Source: Rhynchopus sp. YZ270_cl-10 (taxonomy: Eukaryota; Euglenozoa; Diplonemea; Diplonemida; Diplonemidae). Taken from it: a stretch of DNA of 64,000 bases. A program made the position numbers and the translations under genes. The notes under the pieces were generated by a model. It had not been told where the DNA came from. It saw only the letters and a program-made list of their open reading frames with translations, and ran no database searches. How positions within the stretch are numbered: the first letter of the stretch is position 1; each line of letters begins with the position of its first letter. The stretch spans positions 434,001 through 498,000 of the forward strand of contig OZ037877.1 of the NCBI GenBank assembly GCA_964035575.1, read 5' to 3'. Below are positions 1 to 11,375 of the stretch, piece by piece.

Positions 1-3000
1 TACCCCGCAACCCAATAAAGGTGAGGGGAATACGATAACAACACTGCCGCCCTCCCCCCCGCCACCGCTGCACACAAAAACACCGCCGCCCTCCCAGCAT
101 CTCCGTTCACACCTACCCCCCTCGGGTCCGCAATCCCCGCAAACAGCGCAAACAAAAACGCACACCCCGTATCGGTACACCCCATCACCACCTCGGTCCC
201 CAAAGAATACCACATGAACACACTCCCGTACCGTTCCACAGCGCGAACCTCTGGGGTGCTAACCCATTCTCCTGAGGGGTTGAATGATGCACCTTTTCCA
301 GGAGGGTTGCACCACGAAGACCGCACCCCCTTTTGCAAAGAACGGAATAAAACGATCATGTGGACCACCATGACTGCAAGGAGGAGCAGTGGTGAGACCA
401 CCCTGCCTGCGGTGGTGACGGCGGTTGGGGTGGTGTCGCCGTATTCATTGGATTCGCCGGACCATGCTGTAACAGAAGTAACATTGTATGTCAGCATCGG
501 CAGCGCCAACGCGGTTAAAGCAATAGAAAGGGAAGGAAACTGTACCAACGCTCTCGAATCGGTTTTGCTATGATCTTTGTTGTTCCTCCTCGACGCAAGC
601 AATGCGGAAAGCGCATGAAGCGCTACACAAACCACCACCACAATGATAAGAATCACAACAGCTCCAAAACTTTCATTTCCACCCAACTCCATTCGAAACG
701 GCTTCCAAAGCCATTGCAATACATGGCGTATCTCTAACTGCGGTTGCGGTCCCACCGGAATCACGACCAATGTAATATAAGCCATTTGCGCAGCAGGATT
801 TAACGCACCTCCAACCAACGCACCGATCACCCCCACCACTGTCAACACCCAAGCAAGCAGTGCGGCGATGATAGCAAAAGCCTTCCACACCCCGTCTACA
901 CTGCTCTCCTCCACTTCGGTTGGGATAACGTTAAAGGTAAAAGCATCACTCTCCCATTCAGGGCGGATCTGCGAGGATAAACCCGCCTGGAGTTTGTCTA
1001 ATGAAAGCGAAAAACCGTCAGTCGTTGCAAGCGCTTCGGTGGTTTTTATCGCAAGCGTTACCCTCGCTGCGCTGTCATAGGTCGCTGAGACCATGGTATA
1101 CCACCCAGCACCGAGGGTACCCTCGCCGCTCATAGGGGTAACAGAGTTCTGTACAGCTGCGGCGGCTTTGGTAGAAACCCACTCATCATGGTCAACCTCT
1201 ACAAAGACCTCTACACCGGCCTGCAGATCCTTCTCTTGTATGGTAGTGGTGGTGTTGCTCTGTAGTGTGGTGCCCAGGCGGTCGGTGGAGGAGGCGGTGG
1301 AGGTGACATAGGCACGTACGAGAGGCGTCTTCTGCACCCCGTAGGTGAACAGCTGTGCGGCAGAGTCGGTGCCAGTCGCGCCAGCGGGAACTGAAACCGT
1401 GATGACCCCAGAACGGAGAAGGTTTGCTGCAGGGAGCTGAGGAGGGGGGGATTTTTTATTTTTTGTTGTTGATAAAATAGAAGTTAAATTCTACAATTTC
1501 AGGCACGATGTCACACATAAAACGCTGGAAAAAAGAAAGGTAAAAAGAAAATAGTTTCGGCCCCTGCCCCTAGACTACAAAAATACCTACATGGGGGCCT
1601 CCTCAATAGGGCTGTAGGCAAAAATAAAAAGGAAACAAGCGTAGAATGATGACAAAGTAAATTGGTGTCTACAAGTTCGTTACTGAAACACTTTCCAGTG
1701 CAGAACGCACCAACTGTTATGTTTCTTTCGTTTTTCTGGTTGCATAGTTTTACCATTAAGGCTGAAGAGGGGGGGAGGGGAATATTATTAATGCACCTTG
1801 AAATGCAAAAAGCGGTGTTGTGATGGTGTACCTTTTGGTGGGTTATTACGATGCGATCTATGATGTGATACATAAATATTCACATTTAAACCAACGTGAT
1901 ACATGATACATTACACAATGTCATTTATCTCATGACTCACTCCATCTACAAGATCGCAGTGCAATAAGAACACCGGGAGAACCCCAAGAAGTTCCGTGGA
2001 GGTGGCGAGGAGGAGGAGGAGGTATACCTGCACACGAAGCGTCTTTCCGAGAATGGTATACGCCGGCACAGAGGCGACTCCGCTGACAGTGAGCGCCAGC
2101 CCTGCAAGCTTCTGCAAAAAAGGGATTGTTGTATAGAGGGGGTTTATTCACCATTTTTTTACAACAAAAGACAGACCTCTACCAGAACCCCCCACACACT
2201 ACCCTCCCCAAACAAAACAATTCTTTTTTGGAATTTCTAAAAAGCCCCCCAACATACCTCAGCATCCCACACCCCTTCACCAGCACCTATGGTTACTTCG
2301 ACGTACGCTGCGCCGCTTTCAAGGTCACGTTCTGAGAGTGTGTCGCCACCAATAACGTCTTCTTGCCGCATTAACGTTGCTGAGAGCGCACCTTGATCTG
2401 CCTGCACGATAAAGGGTTGAGAGGTTGCGCTGAGGGTGAGCACTCCTACAGTCACATTTGCTGCTACTGTGTAGGTGCCTGGCCCTGCCACGGTTAGACC
2501 CTCAAAGCTTGCGGAGGCGGTTTGCAGGGTGCGAATTTCCGTATGTTTTACTCCATCGGTGGTGTCGATCAGCTTGAAGGACCACACCCCCTCCGCAGCA
2601 ACTGCAAGGCTTTTGCTGTCAAGAAGCTCAAACATCGCAGGGGTCGAGGACCCTCCGTTCACCTTAGGTTGCTGCCGCAACGAAAGCCGTACCGGGCCTC
2701 CCGCTACCACCCGCACCACGTCAGATGGCTTGACCTCAAGAGAAAGGGATTTTGTGATGGAGTTGACCCCACCATACACAGACCCGCCGTCGTCGGTCAT
2801 GGTCACCGATAGTGTCGCTGCAGGCTCGATGAACCCTTCTGGGAGAAGAGTAAACGAAAGCGTTCCGTCTCCCGAAATTTCAGGAATTTTGCTGAAAATG
2901 TTGTCGGCCAGGCCTGCTGTGGAAACCGAGAAGGTGTATTGTTGGTACCCCTCTAACGGGCCTGCGGAAATGCTGGTTGCCCACTGCGGGAACCGCTTCG

Positions 3001-6000
3001 AACAATTCTGGATATTGCTCACCCCACATTCATACTCCACGATCGGAAGCCCTGGGAGAAAGTCGGGGGCGTCATTCACCCTTTGCACCCCTACGTTAAA
3101 ACGGAGGGTGTCAATCGTTGAGAGCCGCAGATTGGTGTTGTTTACTCCGTACTGCACATCCCATGCTTTGACAGAGCATAGTGCATTGCCAAATGCATCT
3201 GGCATTGTCGAAAACGATAGGTCCCCGGTCGGTGAAATGGTCGGCTGATCTTTGAAGATAGAAGAAGGGTCGCAGGAGACGTCGCACTCTACGTACTGTA
3301 TCTTTTCCTCTTTTCCTCCTGGGGACACGATGCGCATCCAGCCCTTATCTTTGTACCGGTAGTCCTGCCCACCTGTCGTGCTGTTCTTGCTGGAGTAAAC
3401 GTCTTCAAGAACAATAGGGTGGGCGCCAAGAAGGATGATGGGGGAGTCATTCGTGCCTTCAATGTAGATGTGTATTTCGTGTCCATCTGAACGGTCGTCG
3501 CCATTAGCTAAGGTGCCACCAGAGTCTTGCAAATAAAAGAACACCGAAGCCATTCCAAACGCATCGGGTAAAGGCTCGAATGTCAGCTCCGCAGAGGTGC
3601 CTTGCCCATCCAAGGTTAGGGTTGGAGACGCAGCGAAAAGCTCTGGATTGGTTGCACGAACCTGAATGTTCAATTCTTGATGGATTTCGTCAGAAGGCCC
3701 TGGAGAGATTTCATATAAAAACCGAAGTTTCGAGTATGGTCCTGAATCCTCTTTGACCGTCACACTTTGAGAAACAATTTGAAAGGTAGGAGGGTCGTTA
3801 ACCGGGACTACTGTGATGGTGAATTTTGTAACCGGTCCGGTGTCCTCCCCTGGGCTGACCCCTCCGTCATCTTTGGCGAGGATGGTGACGTTGGTGGCAC
3901 CGTTAGCGTCCTTTGCAAGCTCGAAGAGAATCTCCCCATTTGCGTTTACATAAGGCAGACCATTGAACAGCGATGCGTCCTGGGGTATGACGATGAATGC
4001 AACTGTCTGATCCTCCCCCGGGTATTGCATGCCATTCAGCTCATATGTCGGTCCTTCGTTCGGGATGCAACGCAACTCATCAGGGTCCCATCCAGGGCAG
4101 AGTGTGTTCTGATTGGCCCAGGGGATAACAATGTTTTGTTGATCTTCGAAAACTTCAATGTCGCGGGGTTGTATAGCTTCAAAAAATGGAGGGTCGTTTA
4201 CGGGTTCAATGATAATCCGGAATGTAGGATCCGGGGCGACGCTTGATATCGAAACCAAAGGGGTCTGTGGATAATCCCAGAGACGAACGGAAACGAGAAC
4301 TTCCTGCCCATATGTGTTAATGTTTTTGCGTGCTTTAAAAGTGAGGCGGCCAGCAAGATCGATCTTAGGGGGTTCAAGGAACAGCGCGATATGATCCGCA
4401 ACGAGAAGCGTGACCTCAAAGTGGGAGAGCTTCTGGCGGTTGGCCACTTCGTCGGGAGGTCCGGGGCGGATGTCGCTTGCCCAGATGCGGTCGTAGGAGC
4501 CGGAGTCTTCTAAAACAATGACCTGAGCGGGACCACGGTTGAAGATGGGAGGGTCGTTCACTTCGGCAATAATCTGAAATTTGGGGTGGTTTGTTTTTTT
4601 GATAATTCCGGAAAAATCCATTTTTTTTTTTACGTCTACAGTGTTTCCCAGCATCTCACCTAACTCTGAAAATAGGTGAGATTTTGCGGTTTTGCGGGTT
4701 TTTGTATAGGTGTGGCGAGCCCGGGCGCGCTTCGCGCGCCCGGGTCCCCACCTTAGCTCAAGTTGGGGGCCTCCGGCGGAATGTGAGAATTTCTCGGAGT
4801 TCGGCACTTCATTGATATTTGCACCAGGCACACATGGTACACGAATTATCAGTAACCTCAGTACATTTACAAAATAAACGGCAGGCATGGCACCCAAGCG
4901 AAGCCACGGTACGCAACATTTCTAAAAATTGTTGACATAAATGTCACTGTCGTTGGAAGATTGGGGGGTCAGCTTGTTTTTGTGCCCAAAATTTCTCAGC
5001 ACTGCTGACCAGGGACATTGGGAACATAGGGATTTTTGCGGAGCAAAAAAAAAATCAAACAAATGGCGCCGCAGGCGAAAAAAAATTAGGGTACAGTGTA
5101 AAAATCTATCTTTTTACAGGACATAGTCACACACCTAACCCTTTTTTGCGGAGCAAAAAAGGGAAAATGGCGCCGCCAGTGTATTTTTTGGGCCGGTTGG
5201 GGGGGGTCAGTGACCCCCCCCAAATTTTCTCCGGAAATTTGGGCCGGTGGGGGGGGTCAGTTTTTTCAGCTGGGTTTGAGGTGTTTCCTCGGCGTGGTGT
5301 AAATAGCTATACATTTACACCGTACCCAAAAAAATTTTCGCCTGCGGCGCCATTTATATTGTTTTTTTTTGCTCCGCAAAAAAAAAATATACAGTTCACT
5401 ATGTTCCCAATGTCTTCCCTGGTCGTGCTGAAAAAAAAATTTGGGCAAAAAAAAACAAACTGACCCCCCCCAAACTTAAAATCTGGATTCCTGGATAAGA
5501 CACTGGGCGCCGCAGGCAAAAAAAAATTGAGGTACAGCCTGGATGGTGCGGTCAGCAACCCAGTTCCCCATGGTACTCCCGTGGTTCAACCATGATTTTT
5601 TTTTTTTTTTTTTTTTTCCTGCAGGTGAGATTTCTCACCCCAAAATCTCACCGTGGGAAACACTGTACGTCTAACAGGGTTTCCGCCAGGATTTGGGGTT
5701 TCAGAAATTGGGGTGTACCATGAAAATGACCCCCAAAAAAAATTTTTTTCTCCCCGAAAAAGCGGTCGTCGCGCGCTTCGCGCGCGCCTCCCTGGCAGAC
5801 ACAGGTAGAGAGGCGAAGCGTGCGGGGGTGCTCCAAAAAATTTTTTTGGGAAGGGTTGAAAGGGAAGAAGGGGAGGCGCGAGATACGCTCACTACCGGTT
5901 GAGGTGTCACTTCCACTGGGCTGCAGATATGTGGCGCATCTCTGCAGCACTGTAATCACTGTGTAGCGCCATGCAATGAAAACTTCCACCCCCGACCTCC

Positions 6001-7562
6001 AAACGAACCAGCTGTGAAGTTTAACATGGTTGCTAACATGGTCGCAATACACAGAAGTGTCAATGATAATATAGCAACATCAAATAGCCAGCAACACAGC
6101 GCCGCAGGCGCACGGTACGCTACTTTTTTTTTTTCTTTTTCCCCTAGATTTTACCCCTCTTTTCTTCCACTTCTTTTGACACAGCGAGTCAAACGCTCTG
6201 CACGGTGGGGTCACATGACCACGGGGGGTCATCTACAACCTCTTAAAACCCCATTTTTCTTTACAGGGATTCGGGGTGTACTTTGGTACACCCCGAATCC
6301 CTGTAAAAATCCAATTTTTTCCTGGAAAAATATTGGGGTGTACCAAAGTACACCCCGGTACACCTTGGCGGAAACTCTGTCTAAGACCGTATAGGGCCGG
6401 AAACGCAAAAGGGGGGTAAAAAATCAGGTGGAAAATAGCTTTTTTGAAAAATGGGGGGTCATACAATTTCAATTTCCTCATCTAGTGCGCGGATGTAGCA
6501 CCCTACTGCACCCATCGAAGTGAAGCATGCTGGGACCGGGGCAGTGCCTGTTGTGTCCGCGATGGACCCTCCGGTGTCCTCGAGGTGGATGCTGATGCGG
6601 ACCCGCCCGGACCTATCGAGGGCGGGGAGGAAGCAGAGCTGCGCTGTTGCCTCCCCTTCGACATAGCGAACGTGCGGGGCGGTTTTGAACATGCTTGAGT
6701 CGTCGAGGATGTTCACAGTCCACACCAACACCTGGTCATGCCAGGGTTGGCCTGCGGGCGCCAACGCAGCAGGACCTTCGTTCCAACCTCCATACCCCAC
6801 CCCAACCAACAATGCCATACACACATACACATCCTCAAAGGTGTTTATCGTCCCCCCCACCCCTGCCGCCACGGCAGGGTACTGTGTGATAACCGCCCCA
6901 TTCTCATCGATGTCCACCGGAGTAAACTGAAACTCCGGGCAGTCATTCACCGCCACCACCGTCAAATGAAACTCCAGGGTATGCGACCTGCAGCACATCA
7001 GCGGCGTGCACACCGTCGTACCCACACAGGGCCCCGTATCCTGCAAGGTCACCTCCACTGTGGAATGCCCAAAGCGATGCTCTCTGACCTTTCCATAGAG
7101 GTTCCCTGTATTGCAGCCACCCATGGAAGGGTTTGCACAGCCGACCATATCGGGACAGCATGCGGTGCTGGTGGGGGTGCCGAGGTTGAGGTCGATACAA
7201 GGGGTGGTGTCCCAGATGCCGTTGAAGTTTCCGTTGTCGCTGAGAACGTTGATGTCCCAGGAGAGGCCTTGGGTGGCAAGCTCGTCGTCGGCGACTCCGG
7301 TTGCCCAATCCTGCAGGTAGATGCACGGAAGCTCGTCCATATCCTCTCTGACAACGATATCATTGTTCATACAGTTCGTTGCAGGGTTGCGTTGGAAGCG
7401 AGGGTTGTGGTTGCTGCCGAGATGCGCTGTTGCATCGGCCGTACGAGAAGAAGAAGATGATGAAGACGATGAAGAGAAAAAAGAAGAAGAAGAACTCACC
7501 CCCTCCACCCCCACAAACGGGAGTAGGTATGCAACACTCAGAACGGCGGTGATGTGATGCAT
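1..7562 (-). CDS. Giant secreted/membrane protein with Cadherin-like VNDPP modules (C-terminus off window)
   Basis: Spliced model with exons 7562-6465, 4573-2258, 2111-2028 and 1436 to beyond base 1. All joins are phase 0 with GTATGA, GTATGT and GTATAC donors and pyrimidine-CAG acceptors. At least 1643 residues. A signal peptide (about 1-21, starts MHHITAVLSV) and a Ser-rich stretch precede six VNDPP-type linkers (VNDCPEF, VNDPPIF, VNDPPFF, VNDPPTF, TNDSPII, VNDAPDF). These mark tandem Cadherin-like beta-sandwich modules up to about residue 1000, often with DAFG and DDGG motifs. Exon 4 is open throughout and encodes hydrophobic segments near residues 1350-1393, 1423-1447, 1467-1491, 1510-1530, 1568-1598 and 1615-1633. 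I infer a cell-surface adhesion or receptor-like polytopic protein. The family is known from extracellular repeat proteins, but this architecture is not one I can name. An open stretch runs upstream of 4573 to about 4897 in the exon 2 frame, but it is transposon sequence inside intron 1 and is left out. Confidence 0.8.
4639..5665. mobile_element. TA-flanked Tc1/mariner-type DNA element relic in intron 1 of the giant gene
   Basis: The ends are inverted copies of CAGTGTTTCCCA, and each end is bordered by TA (4637-4638 and 5666-5667), the target duplication of Tc1/mariner elements. Subterminal CTCACC/GGTGAG words form further inverted pairs. No transposase is recognisable. The interior is filled by nested hairpin modules: the GCGTACCGTGGCTTCGC family (4899-4926), a perfect CG-rich hairpin with a TTCG loop (about 4720-4745), and several TTTTTGCGGAGCAAAAA / GGCGCCGCAGGCG modules at 5030-5540. 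Confidence 0.6.
5030..5540. repeat. Block of TTTTTGCGGAGCAAAAA / GGCGCCGCAGGCG hairpin modules
   Basis: Several copies in both orientations of a module made of an A/T-armed hairpin with a GGA loop, a GCGCC-GCA-GGCG hairpin and a stretch reading GGGTACNGTGTAAAAATC. Related blocks occur at 29210-29280, 35870-36005 and 41925-42095. No coding content. Confidence 0.7.
5674..6380. mobile_element. Fold-back element with inverted ACAGNGTTTCCGCC ends
   Basis: The left end (ACAGGGTTTCCGCC) and the right end (inverted ACAGAGTTTCCGCC) are bordered by CTA at 5671-5673 and 6381-6383, a possible 3-bp target duplication. It abuts the TA-flanked element to its left, so intron 1 holds at least two insertions side by side. 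A TTCG-loop CG hairpin lies near 5770-5785 and a perfect palindrome at 6262-6305. No transposase was seen. Confidence 0.5.
6262..6305. repeat. Perfect 20-bp-arm palindrome
   Basis: Arms 6262-6281 and 6286-6305 are exact reverse complements around a TTTG loop, and each outer end reads TA. The word GGGGTGTACNAAAGTACACCCC recurs about 45 bases further right in variant form. Confidence 0.9.
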
Positions 7563-8460
7563 TGTATCCTTTTTTTGAGTTCTAACTATTAAAAAAAATG
7601 CGACAAATTTATGAACGTCGTAATAAAGCGTGAATAGAAGCAGGGTGCTGGGAGGATGTGAGTCGACCCCCTCCCCGGGGTGGGTGTTGTTGTGTGTGTT
7701 TTTTCCCCCTTCCTGATGGTGGTATTGGAGAGTATTGCTGGGAGGCTGGGGGGTTGCTAGAGGAGGTGATCGTGGTGGGAGTGAAAAAAAAAAGGGGGGG
7801 GAAATTGCTTTTTTTTGTAGGGATAGTTGTGAGCTGCCAATAGCCGGGCACATTCACCGTTTTCTATAAAAAAAATCGTTTTTTTTTTTTTTTTTTGTCA
7901 AAATATTTTTTGAACGGAGGGTGGGTTTTATTTCTAAAGAGTTTTGAGAAATTTTTCAAGTGGCTGAGTGCGTCCTCATATGTATAGAACACAGGGGGGA
8001 GGCATGTCAGTCTTGTATTATTTTCCATTGCTGAAACAAAAAAAATGTTGCGACAAAATACCAAACACCGTTGTGTAGCGCGTGGCTGTCATGAAACTAC
8101 GAAAAGGAAACGCTTGCAAATATGAAGGTACCTCATATGCACCTTCATGGATACATTTGGAGAAAAGAAGAAACAGAAAATATGACCACAATGGATAGCA
8201 GGGTGTCAGGTTCATATTCAAAAAAAGTAAAAACGTTCAAAAAAAAAAAAAAATCGCGGGAAAAGGCAGAGGGGCTATTTTTTTTATTAGCATACCCACC
8301 CCAATGGGTAATGATGCGATCTGGGTGGCACATTTGTTTTTTTTTTCTCTTGCGTTGTGCCATAAAATAATCGCCATCTATCCCTCAACCCAGTTGCCAA
8401 AGGCGTCTAAAGAAACCTTTTTTTTCTGTGTGTTCGTTTTTTTTGTTTTGTTTTAGGTAT
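7563..8460. other. Intergenic region between the giant gene and the PUB-domain gene
   Basis: No gene recognised. On the gene-sense strand, the sequence just upstream of the ATG at 7562 is T-rich with AG sites about 30 bases before the start, compatible with spliced-leader addition. The rest is homopolymer A/T and G-rich runs. Confidence 0.6.
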
Positions 8461-10773
8461 TTAAACACGGCTACGCTTTGCCTCCCACTCATCGCGAAGG
8501 GTGTGCAGGTACTGCATGTCGCGGTCCTTGTGGTACTTACTGCGGAGCCTGTTGCCCTCCTTCATCCACGGGTTCGACAGGCTTGCTACCTCAGCCTTCT
8601 CATGCTCTAGCTCCTGTGAAGAGGGGTATTTCAATTTTTTATTTGCCATAACCAACCTGGTTTGACCTTAGAGTTTAGTAGTTATAACCCCAAAACACAC
8701 CAAATTACACGTTAACTCCACCAAAAATTCAGGCAAAAATCAGGCGGAATAACTCTTAAAAAAAGCAACCCCAGAAGTGGCAAGGTGAGAACACCCAATT
8801 GAAAAATGCGCCGGGTTGGGGTTGTCACATTTCAAATGTCGAAATCCATTTTTTTTTGTATTTTCTCGCGGTTGTCATCAAAAGAAAAACTCATAATACG
8901 GGGGGACATACGATGAATCCCATGATCTCATTAATAAGCCGCATGGCCGTCGTGTCCTCTTCCCTGCGTGCGGCGTGGCCTTTGTCTGCGTCGTCCATAG
9001 CGATGGTGCCGTCCTCCCCGACCAGGTCCACCTCCTCGCCACGGAGGTAACGGATCGCGTCCTTGACGGACACCTGTAGGTGGGTGAGTGGGGTGGTCGT
9101 TTGTTGTGTGAGGGTGGTGCCATGTGTCATGTGTCATGTGCATGTGTATGGGGTTGTATGTGTGTGAAGTGAAGTGAAGTGAGTGGTTTTGGACAAAACG
9201 GAGAAATCTCGCGGGAAATAATTCACTTTCAGGGCACGAAAAGGAAGCCCAGAAGCGACTCAACATCCTTGCTTGGTATGATAGGGGGTTGGTGTGTGAT
9301 GTGTGATGTAGGTGGTGATGGTTCGAGGAAAATCTCGCGGGAAATAATTCACTTTCAGGGCATGAAAATGGAAGCCCAGAAGCGACTCAACATCCTTGCT
9401 GTAGGGAGTGTGCAGAGCGTGGGTGAGAACGTACTTTCTGCGAACATCGTTGCAGACAAAAATCTCGCGGGAAATAATTCACTTTCAGGGCACGAAAAGG
9501 AAGCCCAGAAGCGACTCAACATCCTTGCTTAGCACGATATGGGGTTGGTGTGATGTGTGATGTAGGTGTTTCGAGGAAAATCTCGCGGGAAATAATTCAC
9601 TTTCAGGGCATGAAAATGGAAGCCCAGAAGCGACTCAACATCCTTGCTGCAAATGCACTTCACTTTTCTTTTTTGAATGTGACAAAAAATTAGAAAACCA
9701 TCACACACCTTCTTCCCCGCATTCGCTGACACCTGCGTGTCTACGTGCGTCTCCTTGGCTTCCTTCTTCCCACCTCCTCGGTGCGCCTGCATGATCATTT
9801 TGACTTGCTGCCGCGCAGCAGCGCGCTTCTCCTCCTCTTCCCTCTGATGCGCTGCAGTGTACGACTCCAGCACTGTGTCGAGGAACGAGGCTGCTTCCGC
9901 TTGGATGGGCACCTTTTCCTCCGCCAGCATTAGAGTCATTTTAGGAAACACCGTTGGGGACGTCTTTTCGCCTATCTCCAACGCCCAGCCAGCGACATCA
10001 AGAAGAAACTCTTGACTCCCAAATCGGCATAGACATTCTTCTTCAAACTTTTCGGTCACGTTGACCTTCCTATAACGTGCCTCTCCTGGGTTTTCTATGA
10101 CATGCTGCAAAACGGAACGAAGCGATGCGATAAGGTGCGGAAGGTCCCCATTACACAGTAGCTCATCTCTGCAGTAGCTGATGATAGACCCATCGGTGAG
10201 GTGCTTTTTCCGTTGTTCTGCGCGAATTTCGTATTTCACTTCGCGGCGTTGCACCGCCCTCTCACGGTGTTCTCTCGCTAGAATAACCTTCGAAAGCTGA
10301 AACACAACGTCATTCGACAATCCCTCGCCATTATAAACAAATTCTGCCTCAGTTTCAACGAACCCAGAATTCAACAAAAAGGTGCTAACCCCGTCTACGG
10401 GGAAGAGTTGTGCCGCCATGCGTTTGTTGGCCTTCTTTAAGGTGCGGTACTTCGCGTCGTTTGGGTTGTTGCTGATGTTGTTGAGCACCGTGGTGAGCAC
10501 TGCGACCGCTGCCTCCAAGGCTTCTGTCTCAGACACAGAGTCTGCCAACGCTGTTAACCCAACCTGCAAATTCACCGGCGCAGGTTGAGGAAGAGATGTC
10601 GGTGTTGGGGTGGGGGTGGAGGAGGAGGTGGAGGTGGTGGTGGTGTTTGTAGCAGCGGACGTCGGAGCCGGCAGACCCAGCAGCTGCGCCTTTGCCGCTT
10701 CGAATTGTTCGGCACTCAAAAGCCCGTCCTTGTGAAGTGACGCCAGCTGTGCAAGTTCTTCTGCGAGAGACAT
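8461..10773 (-). CDS. Double PUB-domain protein with SHOCT-like N-terminus
   Basis: Exons 10773-9709, 9073-8912 and 8613-8461, all joins phase 0, giving 459 residues. Donors are GTGTGT and GTATGT; acceptors are CTACAG and TTCACAG. ATG 10773 is chosen because the open frame further upstream has no other ATG. Residues 1-33 resemble the SHOCT oligomerisation helix pair (ELAQLASLHKDGLLSAEQF). A Pro/Thr-rich linker follows. Two PUB/PUG-type helical domains sit near 84-165 (NNPNDAKYRTLKKANKR) and 210-285 (ENPGEARYRKVNVT). In the known family, PUB domains bind the C-terminus of the p97/Cdc48 ATPase, so a role in ubiquitin-dependent protein turnover is a reasonable inference. The basic, helical C-terminus is unrecognised. 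Intron 1 carries a tandem repeat array. Confidence 0.78.
9203..9650. repeat. Four-copy tandem repeat in intron 1 of the PUB gene
   Basis: A core of about 70 bp beginning AATCTCGCGGGAAATAATTC and ending CTCAACATCCTTGC occurs at about 9203-9274, 9329-9400, 9460-9529 and 9579-9650. Spacers alternate, and the first and third (rich in TGTGATGTAGGTG) match each other. The array is therefore a two-copy higher-order repeat of about 250 bp. Copies differ at one or two sites, so it is young. Confidence 0.9.
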
Positions 10774-11127
10774 GGTTGGGTGAGATTTGGACACCCCCGA
10801 AAAAAAAAAAAAGAGAGAAAAAAAAGGGGGTGTTTTCTGTGGGGGTTTTTTGGGGAGGATTTTGAATGAAAAATTTTGAATAAAAAAAGGGTGGTTGTAA
10901 CAGTGGGTGTTGCAGACTCCCCGCTATTTTTGTAGCACGTTCGGTGCTTTCTTTTTTCGGGGCAAAATAACGAAACACCATTATTTGGGGCTTTTTTGTT
11001 TTGCAGAGCTGGGGGGGATTTCGGTTTTTCTTCCTTTTTTTTTGTTGTTGATTTCCCCCCCTCCTCTCCATGGGGATCGTTGAGGCATAGCATAGCACCT
11101 GCAACACAACCACCCTCCCACCCTTCT

Positions 11128-11198
11128 AGAGCAGTGATTTAAAATACGTTCGATTCGTTCAACGAATTCTATAAAGCGAATGCTATAATCACTGCTCT
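11128..11198. repeat. Small hairpin element with 12-bp perfect arms
   Basis: AGAGCAGTGATT at the left is exactly inverted at the right end, with about 47 bases between. It looks like a miniature inverted-repeat element, but no clear target duplication is visible. Confidence 0.7.
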
Positions 11199-11208
11199 GA
11201 GACATACA

Positions 11209-11375
11209 GTGCGGACGAGTCGTCTACTCGCCTAAACTCATTTTTTTTTTTTGGGTCTCAGCCCGAAAACTTCTCATTTCACTCTTCGGGAAGTGCCTAC
11301 AAAACGTACTCGTCTCAACTTCTCACGACGAGTAGAGACGAGTATCGCCACTCGTCTTACTCGGCACGAATCGTC
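11209..11375. repeat. Cluster of ACGAGT / ACTCGT words forming inverted repeats
   Basis: GGACGAGTCGTCTACTCG at the left faces several CGAGTAGAGACGAGT and ACTCGTCTTACTCG words at the right. The cluster can fold on itself. Function unknown. Confidence 0.5.

Noticed and set aside
4574-4897. Upstream extension of the giant-gene exon 2 frame by about 108 residues
   Set aside because: The extension is made of dispersed hairpin repeats and the terminus of a TA-flanked element. A good acceptor at 4574 and an exact phase-0 join to exon 1 explain the gene without it.
9203-9650. CRISPR-like look of regularly spaced repeats
   Set aside because: Cores of 70 bp with near-identical spacers inside a eukaryotic intron. 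It is a higher-order tandem repeat.
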